Below are positions 34,516 through 45,705 of a stretch of DNA of 64,000 nt, one piece after another. Position 1 is the first letter of the stretch. Each line of letters opens with the position of its first letter. Origin of the DNA: Eopsaltria australis (Eukaryota; Chordata; Aves; Passeriformes; Petroicidae); assembly GCA_034509425.1 (NCBI GenBank), contig JAVTVJ010000228.1:1426001-1490000 (forward strand), read 5' to 3'. The translations under genes and the position numbers were made by a program. The notes under the pieces are model-generated. The model saw nothing but the letters and a program-made list of their open reading frames with translations. It did not search any database and was not told the origin of the DNA.

Positions 34516-36769
34516 CCTGATGGGCTCCGGCTGCCTTCAAGAGCCATTAACACCAAGGCAGGGAGAGAACAGCAACAAAAGGCTCTGAAATTGTCCCTTT
34601 CCTGCCTGGGAAAGTCCTCCCTGGGCTGGGGGTGCCAAAGTCTGCAGGAGACGGGAGCTGGAGAGTGAGGCTCTCACAGCTGAAGAAATAAGAACAAAAT
34701 TTAAAATCAGCAGAAGAAAATTGGCAAAAGCCTCTGCAACCTGTCTGGGATGCCTTAACCACCCGGGGAAGAGGAAATCAGGTTCAGAGGTCAGTAAAAG
34801 TGGTTCTAAAGGATGGAAAAAGCCATGGTGGGAGCAGCTGCTTTCCTGGGTTTACATCCCAATCTCTTCGCTCCTCGCTTTTGCGCTCTCTGTCCTGTGA
34901 CACAGAGCATTCACCCACTTCCCCAGCTCTAACCAGACCTTCCATTCCTGTCCCCTGTCACATCCTCTGCCTGCAGGACCTGAGGCAGGATCCCCTGGAG
35001 CCCTGGTGCTGACTGGGTGGCCATGCACACACGCGTTGGCCTGGTGGTGCTTCTAGGAAGTCCTGGTGACTTCACATGGCAGCATTTCCTTAGAAATTTG
35101 GGTCTTACTGGACTAAGCCCAAGCAGCTCGACAAAAATTCTTACCACTTTTCAGATTTTGACTGTTTTGTCCAATTCAGTTGAAATGGGGTCAAATACTT
35201 AGGGAGGGTGAAGGCTGGGACAACTGGCATGACCATGTGAACCTCGTCCAGCAAGCTGCACTCACAGCTCTACATTTAAAGTGGAAGGGGATAGGCAGGA
35301 GCTGGGAGCAGGGAACAGGGGTGGACTGGCAGGTGCTGCTGGGCTGCTCTCTGGACATCAGCACCTGGCAAAGTCAAGGGTTGCTGGAGCCATGTAACGA
35401 GGAATTGGAGACAAGTCCCTGTCAGTTGACACGAAGTGGCTTCCTTCAGCTCCTCTGACACGTTTTTGGAGAGGATGAAGCTTGGCCAGTGACAGAACAG
35501 CTCTGTGGCCAGTTGCTGGTCTGGTACCGTGCAGCGCATTGATTCAGAAGAGAGGGAAAGATAAAAATAACCTGCTGCATGTTGGACAAGGCAGGCCCTG
35601 GCTTGGGAACATCTCCCAGGCAGGGAGTCAGCTCTGGCAAGCTGTGTTTGGGTTGTCATTTCTCCTGCTCCACCACCCACCTGCTTCTTAAACTAACATG
35701 GAAATCCACTGAAAAATGGCAGAGCTGGAGGCACCTGGGAAGATGTGAGAGCCACAGGAAAGGAAGAGGGCAGGTTCTGCTCTCCTAGTCCTGCACAGAG
35801 CCCAAGGTGGACAGCAGGGAAGGAGGGAAATGGCCAGGAAGGTCTGGGTGAGGGTCTGAAGGAGCCCAGCTGGGCTGCTCCCAGTGCTCAGTAGAGTCAA
35901 TGGAGGCACCAGGGTGTCTGTAGGGTGCTGGGAAGGGTGTGGGGAGCGAAGGGGAGCACTGTGATCCCTCACCGTGACCCACCACGGGTGTTGGAGGCAG
36001 AGCCATGTAACTTTCAGAGTAGCAAATGTGTGCAAGACAACAGCAGGAGCCGCAGACCAGAGAGAAATGGGAGGATGAGCAGCTCTTTCAAGCAGCCAGG
36101 GAAGAAAATATAATCAAAAAAAGCACTTTGGCTAGAAGGTGCTTTACGAAGTATTTATGAGGTGCACTCGTTAAAAATGGATAAGCTGTGCAGTGAGGCT
36201 GCAGAACTCCTGCGAGCGCCAGGGATGGGAACTTCTGCTGCCCAAGGAGGGCCAGGAGGAGTGAGCCTGAGCTCAGGGAAGCAGCGTGGACATCACTGCT
36301 GTGCAGCCACACTGGGCTGCAGGACCTGCACAGATACCATTGCTCTGCTTGCTTTGTGTTCAGGATCTGGGTTGAAAGGGATCTCTGCCCCTCATCTTCC
36401 ACCTCCTTTCTGCAGGAGCTGGAGTAGCTCCTGACACCGGGCTTGTGTCCCATGCATTTGAGGCGCTACTGCATCCAGGCTGAACCCACCAGTAGCTGTG
36501 CAAAGCTGGCTGCTCTCCGCAGGGAAAAGGAGTAGGCTTGGATGCCAAGTGGAGGAGCACAGGGCACCCTCCGCCTTCAGCAGCAAAATGCTGCTGACCA
36601 GAACTGACCGTGGGTTGGATGAGCCAGGGAAGCACAGAAAAGGTACAGCGTGCTTGGATGCAGCTCTGGAGGTGGCAGATGAAGAGGGGAGAGGAGAGTT
36701 TTGCAGGGCGTGGATCAGGGATCGCAGACAGGTGGGGCCGGTGTGCTGGGTGAACCCTGCCGTGCTGTG

Positions 36770-37130
36770 CGGAGGGAGAGCTGCCCGCTCCGGCACCTGC
36801 ATGCTCCACGTCGGCGGCTGCCCGATCCATCCCCGCCGTGTCCGCCCTCCCCGGAACGAGCCGTGTCCGCCGCGCTCCGCGGCTCCCGGCGCTGCCACAG
36901 CCGCGTCCCATCGGCGCGGGCAGCGCGACGCGGAGTGATGGGGAACAGCTGCTCGCTGCAACGCGACCTCCCCCGGGCCGGGTCCCCCGCTCGCAGCACC
37001 CGGCGGGGCGTGAGAAAAAGAGCAGCGCTGTCAGGGCCCATCAGCGCTGACGGGCACGGGGGGAGCGGCGGCGTGGGGGGAGCCGGGGCGGCGGCGGCGC
37101 TGGGAGGACGCAGAGCTGGAGGGGAAGGTC
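36770..37130. promoter_or_regulatory. strong orphan CpG island
   Basis: This is the densest CpG cluster in the window: GTGTCCGCCGCGCTCCGCGG, GCGCGGGCAGCGCGACGCGG and GGCGGCGGCGGCGCTGGG. It sits about 30 kb upstream of the PRR35 start and about 17 kb beyond the CAPN15 stop. It could be the promoter of a distal PRR35 first exon, a non-coding RNA or an unrecognised gene. On the plus strand a Met at 36,939 opens MGNSCS, but no domain follows. Confidence 0.5.
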
Positions 37131-38057
37131 GTGGCTCTTCCACGCGTGGCTGGGACAGGGTCCCTGAGGGCAGGGGACATGCCCGGGTTTGTGTTTCCCG
37201 CAGTGGTGCCTCCTCTGTGGTTGGACAAGAGTGGCTTTGAGGAGGACGAGGTGAGGCAAAGCCAGCAGGGTCTGTGTCCCTCGGAGTGTGGGATGGCTTG
37301 GATGGATGCTCCTCTCCTGGTGCCAACCACAGGACCCCAAAATCCGGGTGTCTCCTGGACACCTGGGCTCCTTTCAAGTCTGGTTCAGAACCCTCGTGGT
37401 GTCCCACAAACAGACCTTACCTCTTTGCTTCCCGTTCAAACCACCTGCCTTGTCTGGGCCAAGGGCTCCAGAAGAAAAGATGCTTCCAGCTGTTAGAAGC
37501 CAAGCACGCCGGTCAGCAAATTCACTAAAGGCACGGCTCAGCCTCCTAGCAACCCCAGCAAGGAAAAGAAGCAAAAACCCGGTCTCAGTGGGTGAGATCC
37601 TCCCTCTTGCCCTCAACTCAGTGTCAGTGCTGTGACAGGCGGGGGAGGGCAGCCAGCGTCTGGGGACAGCAACAGATGGGAACGGTTCTCTGCGGCTGTG
37701 AGCCAGAGCTGGGGCTGTCTGCTGCAACTGGAGCTGAGCTGGGCTGCTCAGAGCACCCCTGCAGCATCCCCGTCTCTTGGAAAGGCCACCGGAAAAATAC
37801 CTGCAGGAGCCAAGGCAATGAAAGTGCAGCCACGGAGTGATGGGCTGTGGGATTGTCCTGTAGCTGCCACAGGAATGTGGTCACTCCTGCTCTGGGGGAA
37901 AGGTCCTGTGCTGGGGCACTGCTGGTTGAAATGATCCCCAGAAAACGGCCTTGTCTGCTGGGTCTTGTGGTGAGAAGCAAGAGCTGCTGCTCTGGGAGAT
38001 GTTGAGACAAGGGAAAGAAGGTCCTGCTGTCCCATATCAGATCTTCTCTGTAAAAGA
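37131..38057. other. unassigned sequence right of the CpG island
   Basis: No exon, repeat family or RNA gene is recognised; ORFs are short and domain-free. The plus-strand frame running out of the island ends at 37,240. Confidence 0.35.
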
Positions 38058-38125
38058 TTCACAAAATCATAGAATAGTTTGTGTTGGAAGGGACCTTAAA
38101 GGTCTTCTGGTTCCAGCTGCCTTTC
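38058..38125 (-). mobile_element. short CR1 tail fragment
   Basis: Minus-strand CR1 3' terminus only: CACAAAATCATAGAATAGTT, then TGTTGGAAGGGACCTTAAAG. The sequence to the right loses CR1 resemblance. Confidence 0.75.
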
Positions 38126-38859
38126 CCAAGGATCTTCTCTCAGCTTCACATGGGAATGGTTCCCTGACCAAAATTCCCAGGCCACACCCATGTCAGACAG
38201 CCCCCCAAAACACTCCAAATCTTCTCTGAGGCTCCTGGAGCCCTTATCATGTCTTCACTCAGGCAAACGCTCACCTATCACTGGCATGGGATAAAATCTA
38301 GACTCCAAACGACATCCCACAAATGTGACCTCCATAAGAACAGAACAAACACCAGGCTGGGACCTGCTGCTCACCTTCTTCAGCAAAACACAGGGCAGCA
38401 ACAGAGTCCTGCTCCATGAGGCTGGAGCTCTGAGGCTCTGGCCAGGGGAGCTCTGCACCCTGGGGGCACCAGCTCAGAGCAGAAGTTGCTCCTGTATTTG
38501 GTGAATCACCATTGCTGTGGCTGTGGAATGGGATGTGGGGTCTGGTTGTGTCTGGCCAAGACTGGACAAAAATTATTTGTAGAGACCCTGCGGCCAAGCC
38601 ATGAACATTCTGTGCAATCTCACTTGGGACCACAATTTCCACAGAAATGTGGAAAGATGAGGCTTCTCCACACCTTTGTCTACCTGCACTATTTTTATTA
38701 TTAATCTTTTCACCATCAGAAAGGGTAAAACCTCATTGACTTGGCCCATGTCAGCTCAACTTGTAGAGGTGGGTTTGATGATCTGGAGACCTGAGCTACA
38801 CAGAGACCCTGACCCTTTTCCTTCAGGCCTCTGAAGTGCCTTCAGGCGAGCAAGAACCT

Positions 38860-39270
38860 TCAGTCATTAGAAAGGCTGGATTGAAACTAATTGCCCCAAA
38901 AGAGAAAAGCTTCACATCCCATCCCCAGGCCCCCAGGCCTTTAGGATTTCTACGGGCAGCATGAAATTAGCAAATTGCTATTCGTGTGATTCCCTAGACC
39001 CTTGCCCATAGGACATTTTTGCTCTGTCATATAATGTAAACTGCAGGCTTTGGATGTTCAGAGAGTCATAAGTAACTGGAAGAGGGAAGGCGAAACATAA
39101 CGTGGTTCCTCAGAGAGCTGCAGGCTCCCCAGAGCTTCTCTGGGAACGCGGCACTCACACGCAGAGCTGAGACGGCCACTGACCCCTCTTCAGCTGAGCA
39201 CATCCATTTCCTCCCACTTGCTTATTGCCAGGGAAAAAAGTCATCATTAACAGCCAAAACTGAGATTTCT
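38860..39270. promoter_or_regulatory. candidate regulatory region, AT-rich
   Basis: Non-repetitive patch with TCATTAGAAAGGCTGGATTG, GAAATTAGCAAATTGC, TATTCGTGTGATTCC, TCATATAATGTAAACTGCAG and TCATCATTAACAGCC. It has no coding frame and no repeat signature, and the clustered TAAT/ATTA words suggest homeodomain input. This is inference from texture only. Confidence 0.25.
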
Positions 39271-39604
39271 TTAAAAAGGAATGGGTGGATTTCATGGCAA
39301 AAGAGATCTCTGCTGGTTCTGATCCTTGGTGTTCTTTGGTCCTTGTTCGTGCCCTTTATTTCAAGGTCACCCCTTGCACTCGGGTGCAATCTGGGTATTT
39401 CTGTAACTGGTCAGTGCTGCTTTTGATGGTCCCTCCGTGGACACAAATAATCATTCACACCAGAGAAACTGGACAGACAAATCTCACTGGAAACACTTCT
39501 TGACAGCAATACCAAGCTCAGGGCTGCTCCTTGCCCTGGCCACAGACAGGGAAAATGCTGGGTACACCCAGAACTCTGCACCTCCTCCCACCTTCAAACA
39601 CAGG

Positions 39605-39712
39605 ATTGTAGAGCATCTCCAGCCTGAAGGGTCCCACAAGGATCATCAAGTGCAACTTCCTGCTCCTTGCAGGACCACCTAGAACTAAACCATGGGACTG
39701 TGAGCACCGTCC
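39605..39712 (-). mobile_element. CR1 fragment
   Basis: Minus-strand CR1: CTGAAGGGTCCCACAAGGATC, then TTGCAGGACCACCTAGAACT and AAACCATGGGACTG. Confidence 0.75.
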
Positions 39713-40227
39713 AGGCAACTGAAATTGGGTGAAATGAATTTTGCTCTTGCTCTGAAGCTATCTTGTCCCCCAAAGTGCTTACCAGGTACCTTTGTTCCAG
39801 GCAGGTCACTGTCTCACCCACCATCACATCCACCACCTGCATAAAGGAGACCTGAGATGTGAAGCTCAAAAGATGGAGGGCTAACATAAAATCATGGAGT
39901 TGTATGGGGTTCTCTTGACCATGACGTGCTGCTGGGGAAACATTGTTCGAAAGGCTGAAAGCCCTCTCCAGACACCTCCCCCTGGTTTTGTTTCAGAATA
40001 ATTCAAAACAAAATCTGGAACCCCCTCAGCAGCTCCTCTGGCACCAGAGCATGGCCAGAGAGACAAGCAGATCCTCAACCATTAACCATGATGTGGTGCT
40101 GCACTCCTGGTGTCTGCTCAGGTGCTGCAGCCACGGCAGACACGTGAATCATCTCTTTTTCTCTCTGATATGGTGGTGTCAGAAAAAAAGGGAATAGTGG
40201 AGTGGACACACACCCTGTAAACGATAC

Positions 40228-40400
40228 CTCACAGAATCACAGAATCATTTAGGCTGGAAAAGCCCCCTGGGAACATTGAGCACCACCATTAACCCAGCAC
40301 TGACCATGTCCCCAAGTGCCACATCTACGTGGCTTTTTAATCCCCCCAGCAATGGGATCTCCCAGTGCCCTGGGAAGCCTGGTCCAATGTTTTGTGAAGA
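40228..40400 (-). mobile_element. CR1 fragment
   Basis: Starts with the tail TCACAGAATCACAGAATCAT, then CATTAACCCAGCACTGACC and CCAAGTGCCACATCTACG. The same subtype occurs inside CAPN15 at 55,914-56,290. Confidence 0.85.
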
Positions 40401-41616
40401 GCAGCTGATGCCAACCCTTGCTCTGGACTGTGTCCCACTGCAGAGCAGCAGAGGCAGCTCTGGATAACCTGTGAACAGCGCAGGGTGAGGGAGGTGGGAA
40501 TGGGCTCCAGGGTGCTGCAGGAGGAGTTTTGTCCCAGAATGCAGCAGTGGAGGGTGAAGAACAGCAGGAGGAGATACTGAAGGCAAGGGAGGCAGGTGAT
40601 GTCCTCTCATGAGCTGCTCTCCCAGGTCCAGCCTCGCACTTGTTCGTGTTAAACCTTCTGCCATGGTTTCTGGATCCTGAAGGCCAGCAGGGAGGGGTTT
40701 CCAGGTTATCATCCTGGGTAGTGGGGCAGTTCTCCAGCCACACTAGAGGGGTGCTGCTATGTTTTCCCAGAAATCCTGAGAACAGTCTGAAAAGAGACTT
40801 GTCTCTTGACCTTCAAGCAGCAGACTCCATCCCCAGTGCCCCACCAGTGCCACCCCCACCCTCCATCCCACTTGTCCTGGAGGTGCCTGGAAGAGGGTGA
40901 GGAGCTCTCTGGTTCATTGATCCCATCTCTCCAAGGCACAGGAGGCACCTCGGCACCGTCAGCCTGGCCGGTTGTTATTGTCGTTGCTGATTTCTGTGCT
41001 CTCCTGTCTCTTTCTCCCTGACTGGTTTGGTGGCCCTGTCATTACCAGGTTTCTCCAGCTGCCTGTCAGGGTCCTACTGGCCTCAGCATTGCCTCAGGCT
41101 CCTGGATAACAAACAAGGCACAGAAGAGTCCTTGGGCTTCCACGGCCTTAATTAGCTGGTGTCATTTTAGGGATGTGTGTCCTGCCGGAGACACAGACAG
41201 CTCAGGAGGCATCTTTAAATGCGTCCAATTAGAGGGGGCTTCAGAGACGAGCAGGCAGCTCCTGAATGCAGGGGCTGCTGTAAAACCTCGTGTCCTCACT
41301 AGAGGCTGGAGGTGAGTTGTTCTCCCCCTGGAAAACACCAGTCTCTCCTTGGTGGGACCTGTCACTGCTGTGGCTCTGGTGGCATTCACGGCATCCTGCC
41401 TGGTTTTTCTCCAAGAAACCTGCCAGCGAATCCTGTCGTACTCAAAGCTTGGGGAGATGCTGGCATAACATCAATCCAGTTTTCAGCAACCCTGGATCTC
41501 CAAGGGAGCTGCTGCCCGGTGTCTTTGGACACAGCACAACTCCCCTGCCCCTTCCCAGCTGCCAGGTTCTGCTGTGTGTGACAGGTTGATGTGCCAGTTC
41601 TCACCATGACCACAAT
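40401..41616. other. unassigned intergenic sequence
   Basis: No gene recognised. A patch at 41,135-41,245 (GGCCTTAATTAGCTGGTGTC and AAATGCGTCCAATTAGAGG) has paired ATTAG words and could be regulatory. Confidence 0.3.
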
Positions 41617-41680
41617 CAGGAGTTGGATTGATGATCCTTGTACTGAGTTGGTCCCTCCCAGCTCAGGATGTTCCATGGAT
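41617..41680 (+). mobile_element. short CR1 tail fragment
   Basis: Plus-strand remnant: AGTTGGATTGATGATCCTTG, then GGTCCCTCCCAGCTCAGGAT. It is divergent. Confidence 0.6.
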
Positions 41681-41976
41681 CTTTGATAATCTGCTGCTCA
41701 AGGAGATCCTTTATTCCTAAGGATGGCTCCTTAGGAAGTCTAAGGAGGCACATTCATCTCCTTCATGGACACATGAATTCCTCTGTGACGGAGGGGTGTC
41801 ACTACAAGCACCCCTCACACTCCAAAGAGCTCGTGCCCAACAGGATCCACAAGGAGAAGCCACCCTGAGGTGCCACTGAGAGGCAGTGACTTGGTGACTT
41901 CACACGGAACCTCCACTGGCATGGAAGTGACCGGAGTTACCTTGAGACCAAATGAGGCCAATGGAGTGAGGATGTG

Positions 41977-42275
41977 AATCACAGAACCACACAAAAGTTT
42001 GGGTTGGAAAGGACCTTGAAAACCCTTCTAGTTTCACCCCTCCCTGCAAGGGGCAGGGACACCTTCCACTAGCCCAGGCTGCTCCAAGCCCCATCCAACC
42101 TGGCCTTGGACACTACCAGGGATGGGGCAGCCACAGCTTCTCTGGGCACCCTGTGCCAGGGCCTCACAATGAATAAAAAACTTGTTTATATCCTACCTAA
42201 ATCTCCCCTCTCTCAGTTTAAAACCATCACCCTTCATCCTATCACAACAGGCCCTGCTAAAAGGCTCATCTCTGT
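41977..42275 (-). mobile_element. CR1 LINE fragment
   Basis: Minus-strand CR1: ATCACAGAACCACACAAAAG tail, GGTTGGAAAGGACCTTGAAA, GCTCCAAGCCCCATCCAACC, TCTCAGTTTAAAACCATCACC and 'cctatcacaacaggccctg'. Confidence 0.88.
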
Positions 42276-42779
42276 ACCATGAGTGTTATAGGATATTTTC
42301 TGGGATGGGTTTGTTCTTTCACATCTGCACACAGCTGTTTGCAAAGCCCTCATGGGGAACTCTGCATTCCAATCAACCATGAACCTCTCCAGCCAAACAC
42401 GAACACGCTCACAGTACCAGAGTTTTCCTGTGCAAGTTGAGTTCATCGCTTCTTCCTACCCACACCCTGGCTGTGACAGGTCACCTCTGGCACCTGCCTT
42501 TCCCCTGGAGAGGTCCCTTGTTGTCCCCACACTCCCCTCCTGCCCCAAGCCTTGCTGCTGCTCCAGGTATGAGCACCCACCACCATCCCTTCAGCCCACA
42601 CCTCGGCTCCCTCAGCCTTTTCAGCAGGAGGAAGCTGGGTCAATCCCCTCCCCGGGGCTCAAAAATTATTAAATCAATTAACACCTCATGGAAGTGGGGT
42701 TCCCATCCCGTTCCCAGTCCCGGATGTGGTGCTGAGGAGTCTGGGCTCTGCTGTGGCCGGGCTCAATGGCTGAGGCTGC

Positions 42780-43030
42780 TCAGCTCTGACCTCTCAAAGA
42801 GTTAATGCCGAGCAGCACCATTAATATTCTCACTGATAACCCCAAATACCAGCCCTGCACGGCTGTCGCTTTCATTAGCGCCGGGAAAATGAGCCCTTCA
42901 AAATAGGACAGGCGGCTGGGGGGGCGTGGGGAGGAGGGCTCTGGGGCCAAACATGCGATTTTCCGTGCGATTGACGGATATTAAACCGCCTTCCAGTGAC
43001 GTCAGGGGTCGCTTGGGTGATGGCGAAGGA
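42780..43030. promoter_or_regulatory. candidate enhancer/promoter block with full CRE palindrome
   Basis: A dense set of factor-like words without repeats: AAAGAGTTAATGCCGAGC, CCATTAATATTCTCACTGAT, TTTCATTAGCGCC, GTGCGATTGACGGATATTAA and the 8-bp CRE palindrome TGACGTCA (42,997-43,004). It leads directly into CpG-rich DNA to about 43,330. It could be an enhancer or an orphan promoter; nothing coding is recognisable. Confidence 0.35.
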
Positions 43031-43335
43031 TTTCCCAGCCCCCCTCGGCCCCGAGCCCCCCAGCCCTCCCCGGCTGGGTGCCCCCCGCCCCGGTGCTGCC
43101 GAGAGCCCCGGCACCGGGTGCCGCGCTGGCCGTGGCCCCGAGCGCCGCGTTCGGGAGGTGTGCGGGCGGCTGTCACATCGCATCAGCTCCCAGCCCCGGC
43201 GCGGTGACTCGATTAAGGTCCTTTGCCGCAGAACCGGTTAAAGAGTCAGCGATTCACTCAAGCGGCTGGGCAGAGCCAGGGGTGGCCGGGCACCGCCGGG
43301 CACGGGGACCTCCCAGGGATGGGGCCGGGCGGGGA
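43031..43335. promoter_or_regulatory. CpG-rich island adjoining the CRE block
   Basis: CpG-dense sequence (CCCCGCCCCGGTGCTGCCG, CCCCGAGCGCCGCGTTCGGG). A CRE within 50 bp of a CpG island is a common promoter arrangement, but I cannot name an exon on either strand. Confidence 0.35.
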
Positions 43336-43970
43336 GATGGGTTTGGGGGATTTTTCCTTTTTGGATGCGGAAGGGGAAAGGGAACCCTGCTCCCGGTGTG
43401 TGGGAAAGTTCATCTTCCACGTAACCTGTCGAGGAGGTGCAGAGCCCTCGGCACCTCAGATCTCCTAAATTTTGCTTTACCGCGTGTATTCCCGGCAAAT
43501 CTGAACTCTAGGGGCACTGGGGAAGGACGGCTCAGGCAGGGGCCAGATCCATTCTGCTCTCCATCACAGCCTTCAAGGGGATCCTGGGGAAGTTGTCAGA
43601 GCATGGATTGTTTTTTTTCAGCCGTGGCATCTCCCAGTATGGGAGTCCAGCTCCTTTGGGATGCTGCTGTGGCCAGGGAGAGGGATGTGATGAGATGGGG
43701 AAACTGAGGCAGGGGCCAGGTGCTTGAGCACCCGCGCTGCCCAAAGACACTATGGATGGGGTTCAGGAGTGGGGTTGTGATGCTGTTGGCACCAGAGGAG
43801 CCACAGAAGGAGCTGCTGCAGCGATGGGAGGCACAGCCTGCGGCTGGGCAGAGGCTGTTGTGCTGTCTGGAAGGACCACACCCATTTGTGGCACCGTGTC
43901 CCCACGCAGATGCCGTTGTCCATAGTGAGAAATAAGTCTTGCAAGATGCAGAGTGTGTGCCAAGGCCCTT

Positions 43971-44082
43971 CAAAGAATCTGAACAGTTTGGAAGAGACCT
44001 CAAAGATCTCCCTGCCATGGGCAACTAGACCAGGTTGCTCCAAGATCTGTCCAGGAACAGTTCCAGGGATGGGGCAAGTTCA
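43971..44082 (-). mobile_element. CR1 fragment
   Basis: Divergent minus-strand CR1: GTTTGGAAGAGACCTCAAAG, then GACCAGGTTGCTCCAAGATC and CCAGGGATGGGGC. Confidence 0.7.
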
Positions 44083-44534
44083 TCCTTCTCTTCCTAAATG
44101 AAGGCTCTGAAGCAGCTTATGTTCAAGCCAGGCATTAACTGGGAAATGAAGATCCACTTTGACCCATGCCTGGGGAGGGGAATGATCAAGACAAACCTGT
44201 CCCTGACCCAGAGAGACCTCTCTGAGAGTACCAGGAACCCATCATGGTTCAAGGTTTCTGGTCTACACAGTCCTGGAGGACATTGGCAGGGGTGTTTGTA
44301 CAGGGACTGTAGCAGAGCTCCATCCCATTTTGTATGGACATCGTGGTCCTGGGGCTGTCCAGGCACAGAGCTGCCCCCCTGCCAGACCCCAATCTGCTCC
44401 TGCTGGGCAGAAGGGTGCCCTGGAGAAGGGGGCCCTGTTTTGTGCCCTGCACATGCCAGGGTCGCAACACATCCCTCGGCCCATGGTGCTCCCCCTGCAC
44501 GGCACCAGCTGCATCCCCACAGAGCCCCAGCAGT

Positions 44535-44585
44535 GCTGGGACTGGAAGGGCCTCTGGAGATGCTCTGGTCCAACCCCCTGCCCCC
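44535..44585 (-). mobile_element. very short CR1 fragment
   Basis: GGGACTGGAAGGGCCTCTGG and GATGCTCTGGTCCAACCCCC match the segment of the CR1 3'UTR that follows the tail. Only about 50 bp is recognisable. Confidence 0.6.
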
Positions 44586-45619
44586 AGCCTACCCCCTCCT
44601 GACCTTTGGGGTGCCCTGCAGAGCTTGTCTTCTAATCTGCCCGAGCAGTGGCTGTCCCCAGAGGTCTCCTGGCACCCAGGCGTGGGATCGAGCACGAGAT
44701 GACGCCGGTAGCATCCTGTGAAGAGGGACAGAGGTATCCTCACCTGGCTGCAGCACAGCTGGGGTCACTGGTGGAGAAGAGGCACTAACACCAAAGTCAA
44801 CAACTGAAAGAAGAGGGGCTGCATCTCTCTCCACACCTCTGCTGCTTTCAGGCTGATGTCCCTGGGGCCGGGAAGAACCAAACCTGGGCCCGAGGAAGCC
44901 AAATCCCAGCACCTGACACGAGTGGGGCCGGGAAGGCTGTGCCGGGCTCAGCCCTCGCCGCGGAGCAGGCGGCAGCCTGTGTGACAAGCCAGACCAGCAT
45001 GGTGGATGGCAGTAATTATCGTGCCGCCCACAGCTGAAGGGGAGCATATGGTAAGGAAAAGGAAACTAACTTGTATTTTTCCGCACCCCCGGGCTCAGCC
45101 TTTCTGGGGCTGTCACAGTCGATTTGTGCTGCCTGAGCTGTTTCGCCCCGGCCGCCTCTGCATCCGGCAGCTCCCTCGCAGGCAGCGGCGGGGCTGGTGC
45201 TCAGCACTCGCTGCTCCCGCAGCTCCCCGTGCCGGGGCCGCGTCCGGCGGCTCCATGGGGTGCGACAGCCACGGTCCCGCTCCCTGTCCCTGCTGGGACA
45301 CGGCCAGCGTGGTGCTGGGGCGGCGGTGGAAGCTGGATGTGCCAGGGGTGCGTTTGGAGCACCTTGGGATGCAGAAGCGCTGAGGAGGAACCCTGGACAG
45401 AGCCGGCCAGCCACCCTGGCAGGGGCTGGGTTTGGGGAGGTCTCTGCAGCAGCCCTGGGTTATCCATCAGCTCTGAGGTGTCTCTGCTTTCCAAGCACAT
45501 CAGGCTTTCCTGAAGGTGGGTTATTCCCCACTGGAGCTCCCAAGCAGCCCCTAAAAACCACCACAAGTCCTATACAGAGCCCTCCCTGAGCCGCTGTGTT
45601 TGCCACGGGCAGCCACTTG
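44586..45619. other. unassigned intergenic sequence
   Basis: No gene recognised. CpG-richer at 45,130-45,310. A small patch at 45,008-45,035 carries AGTAATTATCG and CACAGCTGAAG and could be a regulatory core. Confidence 0.3.
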
Positions 45620-45705
45620 TACAATCCTGGAATGGTTTGGGTTGGGAAGGACCCCAAAGATTGTCTTGTTCCACCCCCTGTCACGAGCAGGCAGCTGTCC
45701 CTGTT
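45620..45705 (-). mobile_element. short CR1 fragment
   Basis: ATCCTGGAATGGTTTGGGTT, then GGAAGGACCCCAAAGATTG and TCCACCCCCTGTC: a minus-strand CR1 3' end. Confidence 0.75.
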
